DNA of 64,000 nucleotides from Hyphomicrobiales bacterium (GCA_027483945.1 JAIXTM010000007.1:1-64000); one strand, 5' to 3'; shown: positions 9,838 through 17,563, numbered from the stretch's first letter. Translations and numbers: made by a program. The notes: generated from the sequence alone by a model not told the origin.

Positions 9838-9865
9838 GAAATGAGTTCCTATTAAAAAGAAAAAA

Positions 9866-9894
9866 ATCCTATCATGGGAATGAAGTTGGCACAA
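9866..9894 (-). promoter_or_regulatory. Possible promoter of the nuclease-effector cassette
   Basis: On the minus strand TTGTGC (9894-9889) and TAGGAT (9871-9866) are separated by 17 bases, and an AT-rich leader leads to the ATG at 9837. The match to a sigma-70-type promoter is moderate. Confidence 0.3.
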
Positions 9895-9941
9895 GAGCAA
9901 TGTCCGTCGCAATGCTCCCGGTTATGGGAAGCAGAAAGCTG

Positions 9942-10325
9942 TCAGTCGCTCCGGTCCGGGCCGTCCGGCTTGGGATCGCTCTTGCCTAGCATCCACAGGT
10001 CCATCGCCGCCGCGGCCGCCTGGGGGGCGACGCCCGACGCGGCGAGGGCTTTCAGCGTCCGGCGTGCGGCGGCGGGCTCGCTCGCGGCCAGCGCCCGCGC
10101 CGCGTTGAGGCGCACCTGCGGGTTTGCATGGTCCAAGGCCGGCGCCAGAAGCCCGAGGCGGCCGCGCCGGGCGAGTTCCTGCTCGATCCGCCGCAGGGCG
10201 GGAGACAGGCGATTGTGCCCGGCGACGTCGCCGGCTGCGAGCGCCGCGCCCTGTTTCAGCCCGGTCTCGATCCAGCGCGCCGGCAGCGCACCGTCCGCCA
10301 GCCCGCCAAGGCGGCCGGTCGTCAT
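9942..10325 (-). CDS. DUF2019-like HEAT-type protein, likely immunity protein
   Basis: The 127-residue product starts at ATG 10325, whose bases overlap the TGA of the upstream HNH gene (ATGA), a sign of translational coupling. The body is helical with a HEAT-like unit near residues 60-95 (LAPALDHANPQVRLNAARAL), as in DUF2019 proteins, which are often found beside predicted nuclease toxins. No signal peptide is visible, consistent with a cytoplasmic inhibitor. The open frame continues upstream to 10382, but that part would lie inside the toxin gene. Function as the cognate immunity protein is inferred from position and family. Confidence 0.65.
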   Translation of the reverse strand: MTTGRLGGLADGALPARWIETGLKQGAALAAGDVAGHNRLSPALRRIEQELARRGRLGLLAPALDHANPQVRLNAARALAASEPAAARRTLKALAASGVAPQAAAAAMDLWMLGKSDPKPDGPDRSD

Positions 10326-10894
10326 TTGAGAACCCGGTGCGCCCGCAATGCCGCCAGCCCCAGTTCGGTGCGCTCCGCCCACGAACGGCCCCGCAGATAG
10401 TCCCGGGGCGACCGGTGCCCGTGAAGCGGGCTGACGGTCGCGTACCAGGCGGTGATCTCCTCGTGCCGATAGGCCGGGATGCGCACCAGATTGTCCCTGC
10501 GATGGATCAGGCTTCGGGGGAAGCCGTCGCGCGCCGCCGGCGTGCGCTCGACGATGTGGTGGATGTGGTAGCCGGGCTGCGGATCATCCACCGCGAGTTG
10601 CAGTTCGTCCAGCCGCCGTGCCGGGTCGCGATAGGCCACCATGGCGGCGAGCTCCCGGCGCAGCCACGCCGCCTGCGGCCAGGCGAGCAGGAGGTCGAGC
10701 GTGCCGTCGGCGGGACGGGCCTGGGCGAGCACGCGGGCGATCTGCCGGGCGATCAGCCCGCATTCCAGGGGCGAGGGCGGCGGGCCTAACGGAACCGGCA
10801 CGGCGCGCGGGGGATCGGCCGCCCGGGCCGGATCGGCGCGGGCCATGTCCCGAAGCGCGGCGAGGGCGCCGGCCGGCGGGTACGCAATCGACAT
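10322..10894 (-). CDS. HNH-type nuclease effector, 190 aa
   Basis: The C-terminal half carries an HNH/His-Me-like pattern: YHIHHIVE at 109-116, HRRDNLVRIP at 131-140, His144, then a basic SPRDYLRGRSW segment at 162-172. The protein ends in a VLK typical of such toxin domains. The N-terminal 100 residues are Ala/Pro-rich and helical, with no signal peptide or known delivery module, so it looks like an orphan toxin module or a small cargo effector. Start ATG 10894 is preferred because GGAAGA precedes it closely; another possible start is at 10912. The next gene overlaps by four bases and is a likely immunity partner. Confidence 0.65.
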   Translation of the reverse strand: MSIAYPPAGALAALRDMARADPARAADPPRAVPVPLGPPPSPLECGLIARQIARVLAQARPADGTLDLLLAWPQAAWLRRELAAMVAYRDPARRLDELQLAVDDPQPGYHIHHIVERTPAARDGFPRSLIHRRDNLVRIPAYRHEEITAWYATVSPLHGHRSPRDYLRGRSWAERTELGLAALRAHRVLK

Positions 10895-10964
10895 CGTTCT
10901 TCCAACGGGCACGTCGCAATGCGCCCAAGCGTAGCGGCAGCGCCGGAAGCCGCAAGCGTCCCCG

Positions 10965-11411
10965 TCAGCCTCCTTTGCCGAGGGCGAGCAGCGCCTGGCG
11001 CGTCTCCCTGACCGGCCCCGTCTCTGCCTCCACCGCGGCGATCGTCTCCCGCCAGATCGGCACGGCCCGGACCAGCAGCGCGTGGCCCGCCGGGGTCAGC
11101 GAAAGCCGGCGGCTGCGCCGATCCTCGGGGTCGGCGGCGATGGCGACAAGGCCGCGCCGCTCCAGCGGCTTCAGGCTGGCGGTCAGCGTGGTGCGGTCCA
11201 TGCCCAGGAACTCCGCGATCGAGCCCATGGCGGGCGGGCGCGGCTGGTTGAGGGACATGAGCAGCGAGAACTGCCCGTTCGTGATGTCCAGCGGCCGGAA
11301 CGCCGCGTCGAAGCGGCGGGCCAGCGCCCGGGCCGCGCGCTGCGCGGCAAAGCACAGGCAATGGTCCCGGACATGAAGCGTGGTGCGGAAGTCGAGCGTG
11401 TCGGTTGACAT
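10965..11411 (-). CDS. MarR-family transcriptional regulator
   Basis: This 148-residue protein has the MarR fold: an N-terminal dimer helix (FAAQRAARALARRFDAAFRPL), the winged helix-turn-helix at about 45-100 (MGSIAEFLGMDRTTLTASLKPLERRGLV) and the wing DPEDRRSRRLSLTPAGHALL. Such proteins are usually autorepressors that respond to small phenolic or oxidant ligands. It is divergent from a GST and a DUF1428 gene, with the 12-bp palindrome at 11423-11434 beginning 12 bases before its ATG, so it probably represses both directions. CLCF near residue 20 gives two Cys that could allow redox sensing, but this is speculative. Confidence 0.92.
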   Translation of the reverse strand: MSTDTLDFRTTLHVRDHCLCFAAQRAARALARRFDAAFRPLDITNGQFSLLMSLNQPRPPAMGSIAEFLGMDRTTLTASLKPLERRGLVAIAADPEDRRSRRLSLTPAGHALLVRAVPIWRETIAAVEAETGPVRETRQALLALGKGG

Positions 11412-11422
11412 GCCTCATTTAC

Positions 11423-11434
11423 GTTGATATCAAC
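11423..11434. promoter_or_regulatory. Palindromic operator, probable MarR site
   Basis: GTTGAT-ATCAAC is a perfect 12-bp palindrome in the 90-base gap between the MarR gene and the GST gene. Its size and position fit a MarR-family operator overlapping both promoters. Confidence 0.6.
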
Positions 11435-11501
11435 TCATTTGTCAAGCCCGGCAACGCGTTTCGAACGCCCAGGAAGCCGGCGCAATTTCAGGGAGACAGC
11501 C

Positions 11502-12179
11502 ATGCCAGTCCGCGACGATGCCGCCATCGAGGTGAGCGCCTATTCCTGGGTGCCGCCCTTCGCCCGCGGCCTGGTGCGGGACCTTCGGGTCCGCTGGGCG
11601 CTGGAGGAGGCGGGGCTCGACTATCGCGAGCGTCTCCTCGATCCCCGCGAGCCGCGCCCCGCGGACTACATGCGGGACCAGCCCTTCGGTCAGGTGCCGG
11701 TTCTGGTCGAAGGCCCGGCGCGCATCTTCGAGAGCGGCGCCATCGTGCTCCACATCGCAGAGCGCAGCGAGGTGCTGCTGCCGGCCGATCCCGCCGCCCG
11801 CGCCCGCGCCATCTCGTGGATCTTCGCCTCGCTCAACAGCATCGAGCCGTTCCTGAACGAGTTCGCGGACATCGAGATCTTTTCCGCCGACAAGCCCTGG
11901 GCCGCGCTGAAGCGCCCGGACACGCTGGCCGCGATCGGCCAGCGGCTGAAGCGCCTGTCCCGGGCGCTGGGCGACAAGGATTACCTGGAAGGCACTTTCA
12001 CCGCCGGCGACCTGATGATGACCACGATGCTGCGCTCTCTTCGCGGCTCGGACATCGTCGCCGGTTTCCCGAACCTTGCCGCGCTGCAGGCGCGTTGCGA
12101 GGCCCGGCCCGCCTTCCGGCGGGCCCTTGCGGACCAGATGGCGGCGTTCGAACGGCACGATGCCGTCGCCGCGGCCTGA
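11502..12179 (+). CDS. Glutathione S-transferase family protein
   Basis: The 225-residue cytoplasmic protein has an N-terminal thioredoxin-like domain (about 10-90). This includes WALEEAGLDYRERLLDPRE, the cis-Pro motif GQVPVLVEG and the ESGAIVLHIAE segment that binds the gamma-Glu part of glutathione. An all-helical C-terminal domain with the hydrophobic N-capping region (YLEGTFTAGDLMMTTML) follows. The substrate is unknown. ATG 11502 follows AGGGAGACAGCC and is preferred over an in-frame ATG at 11424 inside the operator region. It is the first gene of a two-gene unit with DUF1428, divergent from marR, suggesting a ligand- or electrophile-inducible detoxification unit. Confidence 0.9.
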   Translation: MPVRDDAAIEVSAYSWVPPFARGLVRDLRVRWALEEAGLDYRERLLDPREPRPADYMRDQPFGQVPVLVEGPARIFESGAIVLHIAERSEVLLPADPAARARAISWIFASLNSIEPFLNEFADIEIFSADKPWAALKRPDTLAAIGQRLKRLSRALGDKDYLEGTFTAGDLMMTTMLRSLRGSDIVAGFPNLAALQARCEARPAFRRALADQMAAFERHDAVAAA

Positions 12180-12213
12180 ACCGCCCACAACACGAGAACA
12201 GGAGGAATTTCCG

Positions 12214-12924
12214 ATGGCCTATATCGAAGGTTTCGTGGCTGCCGTCCCGGCCGCCAACAAGGAGGCCTATCGCCGCCACGCGGCCGAGGCGATGCCGATC
12301 TTCCATGAATTCGGCGTCACCCGCCATGTCGAGGCCTGGGGCGACGACGTGCCCGACGGCGTGGAGACGGACTTCAAGGGCGCCGTCCAGGCCAAGGATG
12401 ACGAGGTCGTGGTGCTCGCCTGGTTCGAATATCCAGACCGCGCGACCCGCGACGCGGCCAACCGGAAGATGATGGAGGACCCGCGCATGAAGGGCATGTC
12501 CGAGGACATGCCGTTCGATGGCAAGCGCATGATCTATGGCGGCTTCTCGACGCTGCAGGACGGCGCCGGCCGCAAGGGTTCCTATATCGATGGCTCGCTG
12601 CTGCCGGTGCCGTTCGCGTCGGAAGACGCGTTCCGCAAACTGGCGGACGAGCAGACCGCCGCGATCCTGGAGCATGGCGCGCTGCGCGTGGTCGACGCCT
12701 GGGGCGACGACATCCCCGACGGCAAGCTCACCGATTTCCGCCGCGCCGTGAAGGCGAAGGACGGCGAGACGGTCGTCTTCTCCTGGGTGGAATGGCCGTC
12801 CAAGGCCGCTCGCGACGCCGCCTGGCCGAAGCTGATGGAGGATCCGCGCATCCAGGCGGGCGGGGATCTCTATGACGGCCGCCGCCGCGTCTTCGGCGGG
12901 TTCTCGCCGATCGTGGACGGCTGA
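12214..12924 (+). CDS. Tandem-duplicated DUF1428 protein
   Basis: DUF1428 proteins are small (about 115 residues) dimeric alpha-beta barrel proteins of unknown role. Here 236 residues contain two copies. Copy one runs about 1-117 (MAYIEGFVAAVPAANKEAYRRH, VEAWGDDVPDG, MEDPRMKGM, MIYGGFSTL). Copy two runs about 122-236 (GSYIDGSLLPVPFASEDAFRKL, VDAWGDDIPDG, MEDPRIQAG, VFGGFSPIVDG). The fused copies could make an intramolecular pseudo-dimer. The RBS GGAGGAA precedes ATG 12214. It is 34 bases downstream of the GST gene and likely in the same MarR-controlled transcript. Confidence 0.88.
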   Translation: MAYIEGFVAAVPAANKEAYRRHAAEAMPIFHEFGVTRHVEAWGDDVPDGVETDFKGAVQAKDDEVVVLAWFEYPDRATRDAANRKMMEDPRMKGMSEDMPFDGKRMIYGGFSTLQDGAGRKGSYIDGSLLPVPFASEDAFRKLADEQTAAILEHGALRVVDAWGDDIPDGKLTDFRRAVKAKDGETVVFSWVEWPSKAARDAAWPKLMEDPRIQAGGDLYDGRRRVFGGFSPIVDG

Positions 12925-13028
12925 GGACGCTCGACGCGGCGGGCCGACCGCCCGCCGCGTGCGCGCCCGCACCGGCATGCCTGGCCATGTGGTGGACATT
13001 GCTGAGGAGATCGCCGGAGGATCAGCCC

Positions 13029-13583
13029 ATGCGCGCCGCCACACCCGCTCTCGTCGTCGCCGTCCTGCTGACGGGCCTTGTCGCCCCACCGCCGGCCTTC
13101 GCCGACGAGGTCTTCACCTGCAAGGCCAAGCCCGGCCGCGTGCTGAAACCCTCCGCCGAGATCGGCGGTCCCGCAGGTGATCCCGTGCCCGCAGGCGTGG
13201 GCCTCGAGGCCTGGGAACGGCGCAAGGCGGGCGGCACCACCTGGTACGCCATCGGCCGCGCCGCGAAGTCCGGCCCGGGCTACGTTCTGGCGAGCCTGCT
13301 CGATTGCGACGCCAAGGCTGTGGCGGACATCAAGGAGGGCGTCGACGGGCTGTGCAAGGTCGCCGATCCGTCCGGTACGCCGACCAACCTGCGCGACGCT
13401 CCGGCCGGCAGGCGCGTCATCGCCTCCTATCCCAGCGGCACGAACCTGCGCCGCCAGGCCGGCGAGCACCATGTTCACCAGGTTAACGGCAAGGACTGGG
13501 TGCTGGTCTACCTCGTCGCCTACGACAACCCGCTCGGCTGGGCGAAGGCGGGGGACGTCACGTGCCGGGAGGTGGTGGAGTAG
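13029..13583 (+). CDS. Secreted protein with SH3-like region, 184 aa
   Basis: An N-terminal signal peptide is clear: MRAATPALVVAVLLTGLVAPPPAFA, cleaved near residue 25. The mature part has Cys residues at about 30, 93, 109 and 180 that could form two disulfides. The second half has a bacterial SH3-like pattern (GTPTNLRDAPAGRRV, IASYPSGTNL, KDWVLVYLVAYDNPLGWAKAGDV). It is probably periplasmic and may bind peptidoglycan or a protein partner; no enzyme motif is seen. ATG 13029 follows GGAGGATCAGCCC. The gene stands alone between the GST/DUF1428 unit and the convergent DUF6968 genes. It shows normal high-GC codon use. Confidence 0.8.
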   Translation: MRAATPALVVAVLLTGLVAPPPAFADEVFTCKAKPGRVLKPSAEIGGPAGDPVPAGVGLEAWERRKAGGTTWYAIGRAAKSGPGYVLASLLDCDAKAVADIKEGVDGLCKVADPSGTPTNLRDAPAGRRVIASYPSGTNLRRQAGEHHVHQVNGKDWVLVYLVAYDNPLGWAKAGDVTCREVVE

Positions 13584-13607
13584 CGCCGGAATCCGGCCGG
13601 TCGCCGG

Positions 13608-13940
13608 CTACTGATACTCCGCATCGTCGCCGATGAGCAGATCGCGAATGGTGCGCGTGACCGGGAAGCCGTAGCCTGTGCCCGGCTCGTCCCAGAACAA
13701 GCGTCCCTGCTTGTGATAGGTGCTTGTGTAGAGGACCGCGCCGATGGTTTTCATGGCGAGCTCAAGGGCCTGCATCGCATCGATGCCGCCCGTCTCCATT
13801 TCGTAACGCCCGTCCGGCCAGTCGATCTCGATCCGGCACAGATAGGACAGCTGGTCTTTTCGCGGCTGGTACAGGCGCACGGGCACGGGAACGGTCCCGT
13901 CCGGCAGTTCGACGTGCAATACGCGTTCGGCAATGATCAT
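13608..13940 (-). CDS. DUF6968-like protein, copy 2 (candidate immunity protein)
   Basis: The 110-residue product is paralogous to that of the next gene upstream. Shared positions include the start MII..R.LH, EI.WP.G, GID.MQAL.LA...IG, TS.Y.KQG, PG.G.GFPV and the end RD.L.GDD.E. I recall this as the DUF6968 family, a set of small alphaproteobacterial proteins without known function; the name is from memory. It is predicted to be cytoplasmic alpha/beta, with no signal peptide. ATG 13940. It is the third gene of a minus-strand unit headed by the effector-like protein at 14347-14697, so duplicated immunity genes are a reasonable reading, but unproven. It is GC-richer than copy 1. Confidence 0.7.
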   Translation of the reverse strand: MIIAERVLHVELPDGTVPVPVRLYQPRKDQLSYLCRIEIDWPDGRYEMETGGIDAMQALELAMKTIGAVLYTSTYHKQGRLFWDEPGTGYGFPVTRTIRDLLIGDDAEYQ

Positions 13941-13983
13941 GCTCGATTACCTTGGAAGGGCGCAGGGTTCGGAACGAACGGAG

Positions 13984-14310
13984 TCAGAAGAATTCGAGAT
14001 CGTCTCCGACCAGCTCGTCGCGAAACGGATTGGCGACGGGGAAACCCAAACCTCGGCCGGGCGTGTGGTAGAATATCAAGCCCTGCTTGTTGTATTGGCT
14101 GGTATGCAGGTCTGATCCGATACTGTAGATTGCCAGTATCAGCGCCTGCATTGAATCAATGCCGTGGGCGGATCGTTTAAATGGCCCTTCAGGCCAGCCG
14201 ATCTCGTAGGCGCATGACCAGCCTACCTCTTCCTGCACCGGTTCAAAAATTTTCACGCGTATTTCACTATTGTCAACTGCATAGTGCAGAGTTCGTTGGC
14301 TTATGATCAC
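13984..14310 (-). CDS. DUF6968-like protein, copy 1 (candidate immunity protein)
   Basis: The 108-residue product is roughly 40 percent identical by eye to that of 13608-13940, with the same GID.MQAL, TS.Y.KQG and G.GFPV blocks and a C-terminal GDDLEFF. The start is GTG 14310 with GGAGAG upstream; no ATG is available near the conserved MII start. It contains AT-rich codons (ATA, TTT, AAA) unlike housekeeping genes nearby, pointing to acquisition with the cassette. It sits 36 bases downstream of the effector-like gene 14347-14697 and 43 bases upstream of its paralogue. Role as an inhibitor of the upstream protein is inferred from order only. Confidence 0.7.
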   Translation of the reverse strand: MIISQRTLHYAVDNSEIRVKIFEPVQEEVGWSCAYEIGWPEGPFKRSAHGIDSMQALILAIYSIGSDLHTSQYNKQGLIFYHTPGRGLGFPVANPFRDELVGDDLEFF

Positions 14311-14346
14311 AGGTCTCTCCTAATATTTAAACGGGGGAATTGGCTG

Positions 14347-14697
14347 TCATATCTGACATCGATAGCGCCTTAATTCAGCTCTTTCATAACAACCTGGGAC
14401 GCCAACCATATTGCAATGGAAGAGATCTCTTTTATATTGAGCTTCGCATTCTGCGATCCGGTCGGCTTCATCCCAGTTGATCGGCGTGAAATTTGCAGCG
14501 GTGCGAGCTCGCCTGATCCAGCGCCCTCCGATACGGGTTCCTCTTGGTGCTCTTGGCTGGTTCTCATCGAAGCACTTGGAAGGGTGGTCTAGGCTAAAGC
14601 GCCTGTATTCCGAGAGGAAGCTTTGCCACCTGTCCTGGGCATGCTGCAGGGACGAAAGCCATAAAGTCCTGGCAGTAGAACTGCTGTAAGAGACCAT
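14347..14697 (-). CDS. Small effector-like protein with NQPR-GGRW motif and Cys-rich C-terminus
   Basis: The 116-residue product has a helical N-terminus (1-40), then FDENQPRAPRGTRIGGRWI at about 43-61, almost the same motif as in the protein at 9184-9837. The C-terminus carries four Cys (in ECEAQ, FHCNMV, PGCYER and YRCQI) spaced like two disulfides or a small metal or zipper fold; this tail resembles C-termini of small rhizobial polymorphic-toxin-type proteins. No catalytic motif is evident. It is AT-richer than the flanks. Two paralogous small genes follow on the same strand, the arrangement expected for an effector with duplicated immunity genes. Confidence 0.6.
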   Translation of the reverse strand: MVSYSSSTARTLWLSSLQHAQDRWQSFLSEYRRFSLDHPSKCFDENQPRAPRGTRIGGRWIRRARTAANFTPINWDEADRIAECEAQYKRDLFHCNMVGVPGCYERAELRRYRCQI

Positions 14698-14802
14698 GGA
14701 GAATGCCTTCGGTGAGTGAAAGCAGCAGGATATAGGAATTTAGACCTATTGTCAATGCACTCGCCTGACCTCAGCGCTTTCCTTCCGCCACAATTCGTGT
14801 AT

Positions 14803-14858
14803 AGCGAAGCCCGTCGATGCGGCGCGGTCCTTTCGGACCTTGGCGCCGCTTCGCTTTT
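14803..14858 (+). promoter_or_regulatory. rpsO: Long hairpin with T tail in the rpsO leader
   Basis: AGCGAAGC (14803-14810) pairs with GCTTCGCT (14848-14855). Inside it GGCGC (14821-14825) pairs with GCGCC (14843-14847), and GGTCC (14826-14830) with GGACC (14835-14839), around a TTTC loop. TTTTG follows. The shape is that of an intrinsic terminator or attenuator 53 bases before the rpsO ATG. TATAGC just at its left edge (14800-14805) could be a -10 box, which would place the hairpin at the very start of the mRNA. Alternatively it ends transcription entering from upstream. Nothing else is seen in 14698-14911. Confidence 0.5.
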
Positions 14859-14911
14859 GTTCGACCCCGCTGGACGACATCCCGGCCGGGCCAGCCATCA
14901 AGGAGTGACCG

Positions 14912-15181
14912 ATGTCGATCACCGCTGAGCGCAAGAACGCGCTCGTCAAGGAATATGCCACCAAGGCCGGCGACACCGGCTCCCCGGAAGTCCAGGTCGC
15001 GATCCTCACCGAGCGCATCGCCAACCTGACCGGCCACTTCAAGACCCACGCGAAGGACAACCATTCCCGCCGCGGTCTTCTCAAGCTCGTCTCGCAGCGC
15101 CGCTCGCTCCTCGACTACCTGAAGGGCAAGGACGAAGGCCGCTACAAGACCCTGATCGAGCGCCTCGGCATCCGCCGCTGA
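14912..15181 (+). CDS. rpsO: 30S ribosomal protein S15
   Basis: S15 is a primary 16S rRNA-binding protein that organises the central domain of the 30S subunit. The 89-residue length, the N-terminus [16 protein letters not shown], the [23 protein letters not shown] motif and the tail [19 protein letters not shown] match the family exactly. AAGGAG precedes ATG 14912. In relatives it follows truB; here it is preceded by an accessory island and probably has its own promoter or attenuator in the leader. pnp follows after 220 bases. Confidence 0.99.
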   Translation: MSITAERKNALVKEYATKAGDTGSPEVQVAILTERIANLTGHFKTHAKDNHSRRGLLKLVSQRRSLLDYLKGKDEGRYKTLIERLGIRR

Positions 15182-15202
15182 CGTTTCGGTCCTGACGACC
15201 TG

Positions 15203-15230
15203 GGCCGCAAAGGTGCGGCCTAAGGCCTTA
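15203..15230 (+). promoter_or_regulatory. pnp: Hairpin and palindrome in the rpsO-pnp spacer
   Basis: GGCCGC (15203-15208) pairs with GCGGCC (15215-15220) across AAAGGT, immediately followed by the perfect palindrome TAAGG-CCTTA (15221-15230). Long structured leaders ahead of pnp are targets of RNase III and PNPase autoregulation in enterobacteria. Whether that holds here is inference. The rest of the 220-base spacer shows no gene. Confidence 0.4.
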
Positions 15231-15401
15231 CCCGATCGGGCGGCCACGCGCTTCCGCCGCCGCCCGGTCCCAACCCTCGCCGCAGCCCCACGGCCATGCG
15301 GCAGGATCGCCGGACGCTTCCGCGCATCATGTCGTCGAAGCGTCTCGCCGTCTTGTCGGTGACGTGATCGGGCAGCGGCCCGTCGTTACGAAAGACGAGA
15401 C

Positions 15402-17534
15402 ATGTTCGATATCCAACGCGAAGAACTCATCTGGGGCGACCGCAAGCTCACCCTCGAGACCGGTCGTATCGCCCGCCAGGCGGACGGCGCCGTCCTCGCC
15501 ACCTATGGCGAGACCGTGGTGCTCGCCACCGTCGTCTCGGCGAAGGAGCCCAAGCCCGGCTTCGACTTCTTCCCCCTGACCGTGAACTACCAGGAAAAGA
15601 CCTTCGCGGCCGGCCGCATCCCCGGCGGCTATTTCAAGCGCGAAGGCCGCCCGACCGAGAAGGAGACGCTGGTCTCCCGCCTCATCGACCGGCCGATCCG
15701 GCCGCTCTTCGTCGAGGGCTACAAGAACGACACCCAGGTGATCGTGACCGTGCTCCAGCACGACCTGGAGAACGACCCCGATATCGTGGCGCTCGTTGCC
15801 TCCTCCGCCGCGCTCACGCTCTCCGGCGTGCCCTTCATGGGTCCGGTCGGCGCCGCCCGCGTCGGTTACTTCGACGGCGAGTACCGCCTGAACCCGCTGG
15901 TGAACGAGATCGCCGACTCGGCGCTCGACCTCGTCGTCGCCGGCACGCAGGACGCCGTCCTCATGGTGGAATCGGAGGCCAAGGAGCTCTCCGAGGAGAT
16001 CATGCTCGGCGCCGTCATGTTCGGCCATACCCACTTCCAGCCCGTCATCGACGCGATCATCCGCCTCGCCGAGAAGGCCGCCAAGGAGCCGCGCGACTTC
16101 ACGCCGCCGGACCTGTCGGACGTCGAGCAGGCCGTGCTCAAGATCGCCGAGAAGGACCTGCGCGAGGCCTACAAGATCACCCAGAAGGCCGAGCGCTACG
16201 CCGCGGTCGATGCGGTGAAGGCAAAGGTCATGGCCGAGCTCTGCCCCGCCGATGGCGAGGCCAAGTTCCCGGCCGAGAAGGTCAAGACCGTGTTCAAGGA
16301 GGCGCAGGCCAAGGTCGTGCGCTGGAACATCCTGGACGAGGGCAAGCGCATCGACGGCCGCGACGTGAAGACCGTCCGTCCGATCGTGGCCGAAGCCGGC
16401 ATCCTGCCGCGCACCCACGGCTCGGCCCTGTTCACCCGCGGCGAGACGCAGGCCCTGGCGGTCGCGACCCTCGGCACGGGCGACGACGAGCAGTACATCG
16501 ACAGCCTGGAGGGCACCTACAAGGAGACCTTCCTGCTGCACTACAACTTCCCGCCCTATTCGGTGGGCGAGACCGGCCGCATGGGTTCGCCCGGCCGCCG
16601 CGAGATCGGCCACGGCAAGCTCGCCTGGCGCGCCGTGCGCCCGGTCCTGCCGCCGCACCACGAGTTCCCCTACACGCTGCGCGTCGTCTCCGAGATCACC
16701 GAGTCCAACGGCTCGTCCTCGATGGCGACGGTCTGCGGCACCTCGCTGGCCCTGATGGACGCCGGCGTTCCGCTGCGCGCTCCGGTGGCCGGCATCGCCA
16801 TGGGCCTCATCCTGGAGGGCGACCGCTTCGCGGTTCTGTCCGATATCCTGGGTGACGAGGACCATCTCGGCGACATGGACTTCAAGGTCGCCGGCACGTC
16901 GAACGGCATCACCTCGCTGCAGATGGACATCAAGATCGCCGGCATCACCGAGGAGATCATGAAGGTCGCCCTCGAGCAGGCGAAGGGCGGCCGCGACCAC
17001 ATCCTCGGCGAGATGTCCAAGGCGCTCTCGGGCGCCCGGGCCGAGCTCGGCGAGTTTGCGCCGCGCATCGAGGTCATGAAGATCCCCACCGACAAGATCC
17101 GCGAAGTGATCGGCACCGGCGGCAAGATCATCCGCGAGATCGTCGAGAAGACCGGCGCCAAGATCAACATCGAGGACGACGGCACGGTGAAGATCGCCTC
17201 CAGCGACCAGAAGGCGATCAAGGCTGCCTTCAACTGGATCCGCGGCATCGTCGCGGAGCCGGAGGTCGGCATGATCTACGAGGGCACCGTGGTGAAGACC
17301 ATGGAGTTCGGCGCCTTCGTCAACTTCTTTGGCGCCAAGGACGGCCTCGTCCACATCTCCCAGCTGGCCTCCCAGCGCGTCCAGAAGACGACCGACGTCG
17401 TCAAGGAAGGCGACAAGGTCAAGGTCAAGTTCCTCGGCCTCGACGACCGCGGCAAGGTCCGCCTGTCGATGAAGGTCGTCGACCAGGAGACCGGCGAGGA
17501 CCTGGAAGGCAAGAAGGGCGAGGCCGCCGAGTAA
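15402..17534 (+). CDS. pnp: Polyribonucleotide nucleotidyltransferase (PNPase)
   Basis: PNPase degrades RNA 3-prime to 5-prime by phosphorolysis, as a trimer and often in the degradosome. The 710 residues contain the two RNase PH-like domains (about 1-200 and 310-540), including the phosphate-site motif [21 protein letters not shown] near 437-457. The helical domain lies between them. A KH domain follows with [10 protein letters not shown] (about 570) and an S1 domain (about 622-690, [22 protein letters not shown]). The length is normal and no residue is obviously missing. The gene follows rpsO, in the classical order, and ends before a strong terminator. Confidence 0.99.
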   Translation: MFDIQREELIWGDRKLTLETGRIARQADGAVLATYGETVVLATVVSAKEPKPGFDFFPLTVNYQEKTFAAGRIPGGYFKREGRPTEKETLVSRLIDRPIRPLFVEGYKNDTQVIVTVLQHDLENDPDIVALVASSAALTLSGVPFMGPVGAARVGYFDGEYRLNPLVNEIADSALDLVVAGTQDAVLMVESEAKELSEEIMLGAVMFGHTHFQPVIDAIIRLAEKAAKEPRDFTPPDLSDVEQAVLKIAEKDLREAYKITQKAERYAAVDAVKAKVMAELCPADGEAKFPAEKVKTVFKEAQAKVVRWNILDEGKRIDGRDVKTVRPIVAEAGILPRTHGSALFTRGETQALAVATLGTGDDEQYIDSLEGTYKETFLLHYNFPPYSVGETGRMGSPGRREIGHGKLAWRAVRPVLPPHHEFPYTLRVVSEITESNGSSSMATVCGTSLALMDAGVPLRAPVAGIAMGLILEGDRFAVLSDILGDEDHLGDMDFKVAGTSNGITSLQMDIKIAGITEEIMKVALEQAKGGRDHILGEMSKALSGARAELGEFAPRIEVMKIPTDKIREVIGTGGKIIREIVEKTGAKINIEDDGTVKIASSDQKAIKAAFNWIRGIVAEPEVGMIYEGTVVKTMEFGAFVNFFGAKDGLVHISQLASQRVQKTTDVVKEGDKVKVKFLGLDDRGKVRLSMKVVDQETGEDLEGKKGEAAE

Positions 17535-17563
17535 GGCACCTCATCCCAGCCAGGACGAAAGCG

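Noticed and set aside
9838..9912. N-terminal extension of the NQPR-motif effector to 9912, with a hydrophobic segment that could be read as a signal peptide.
   Set aside because: It lacks a good RBS and runs through the AT-rich leader; the ATG at 9837 has AGGA at proper distance.
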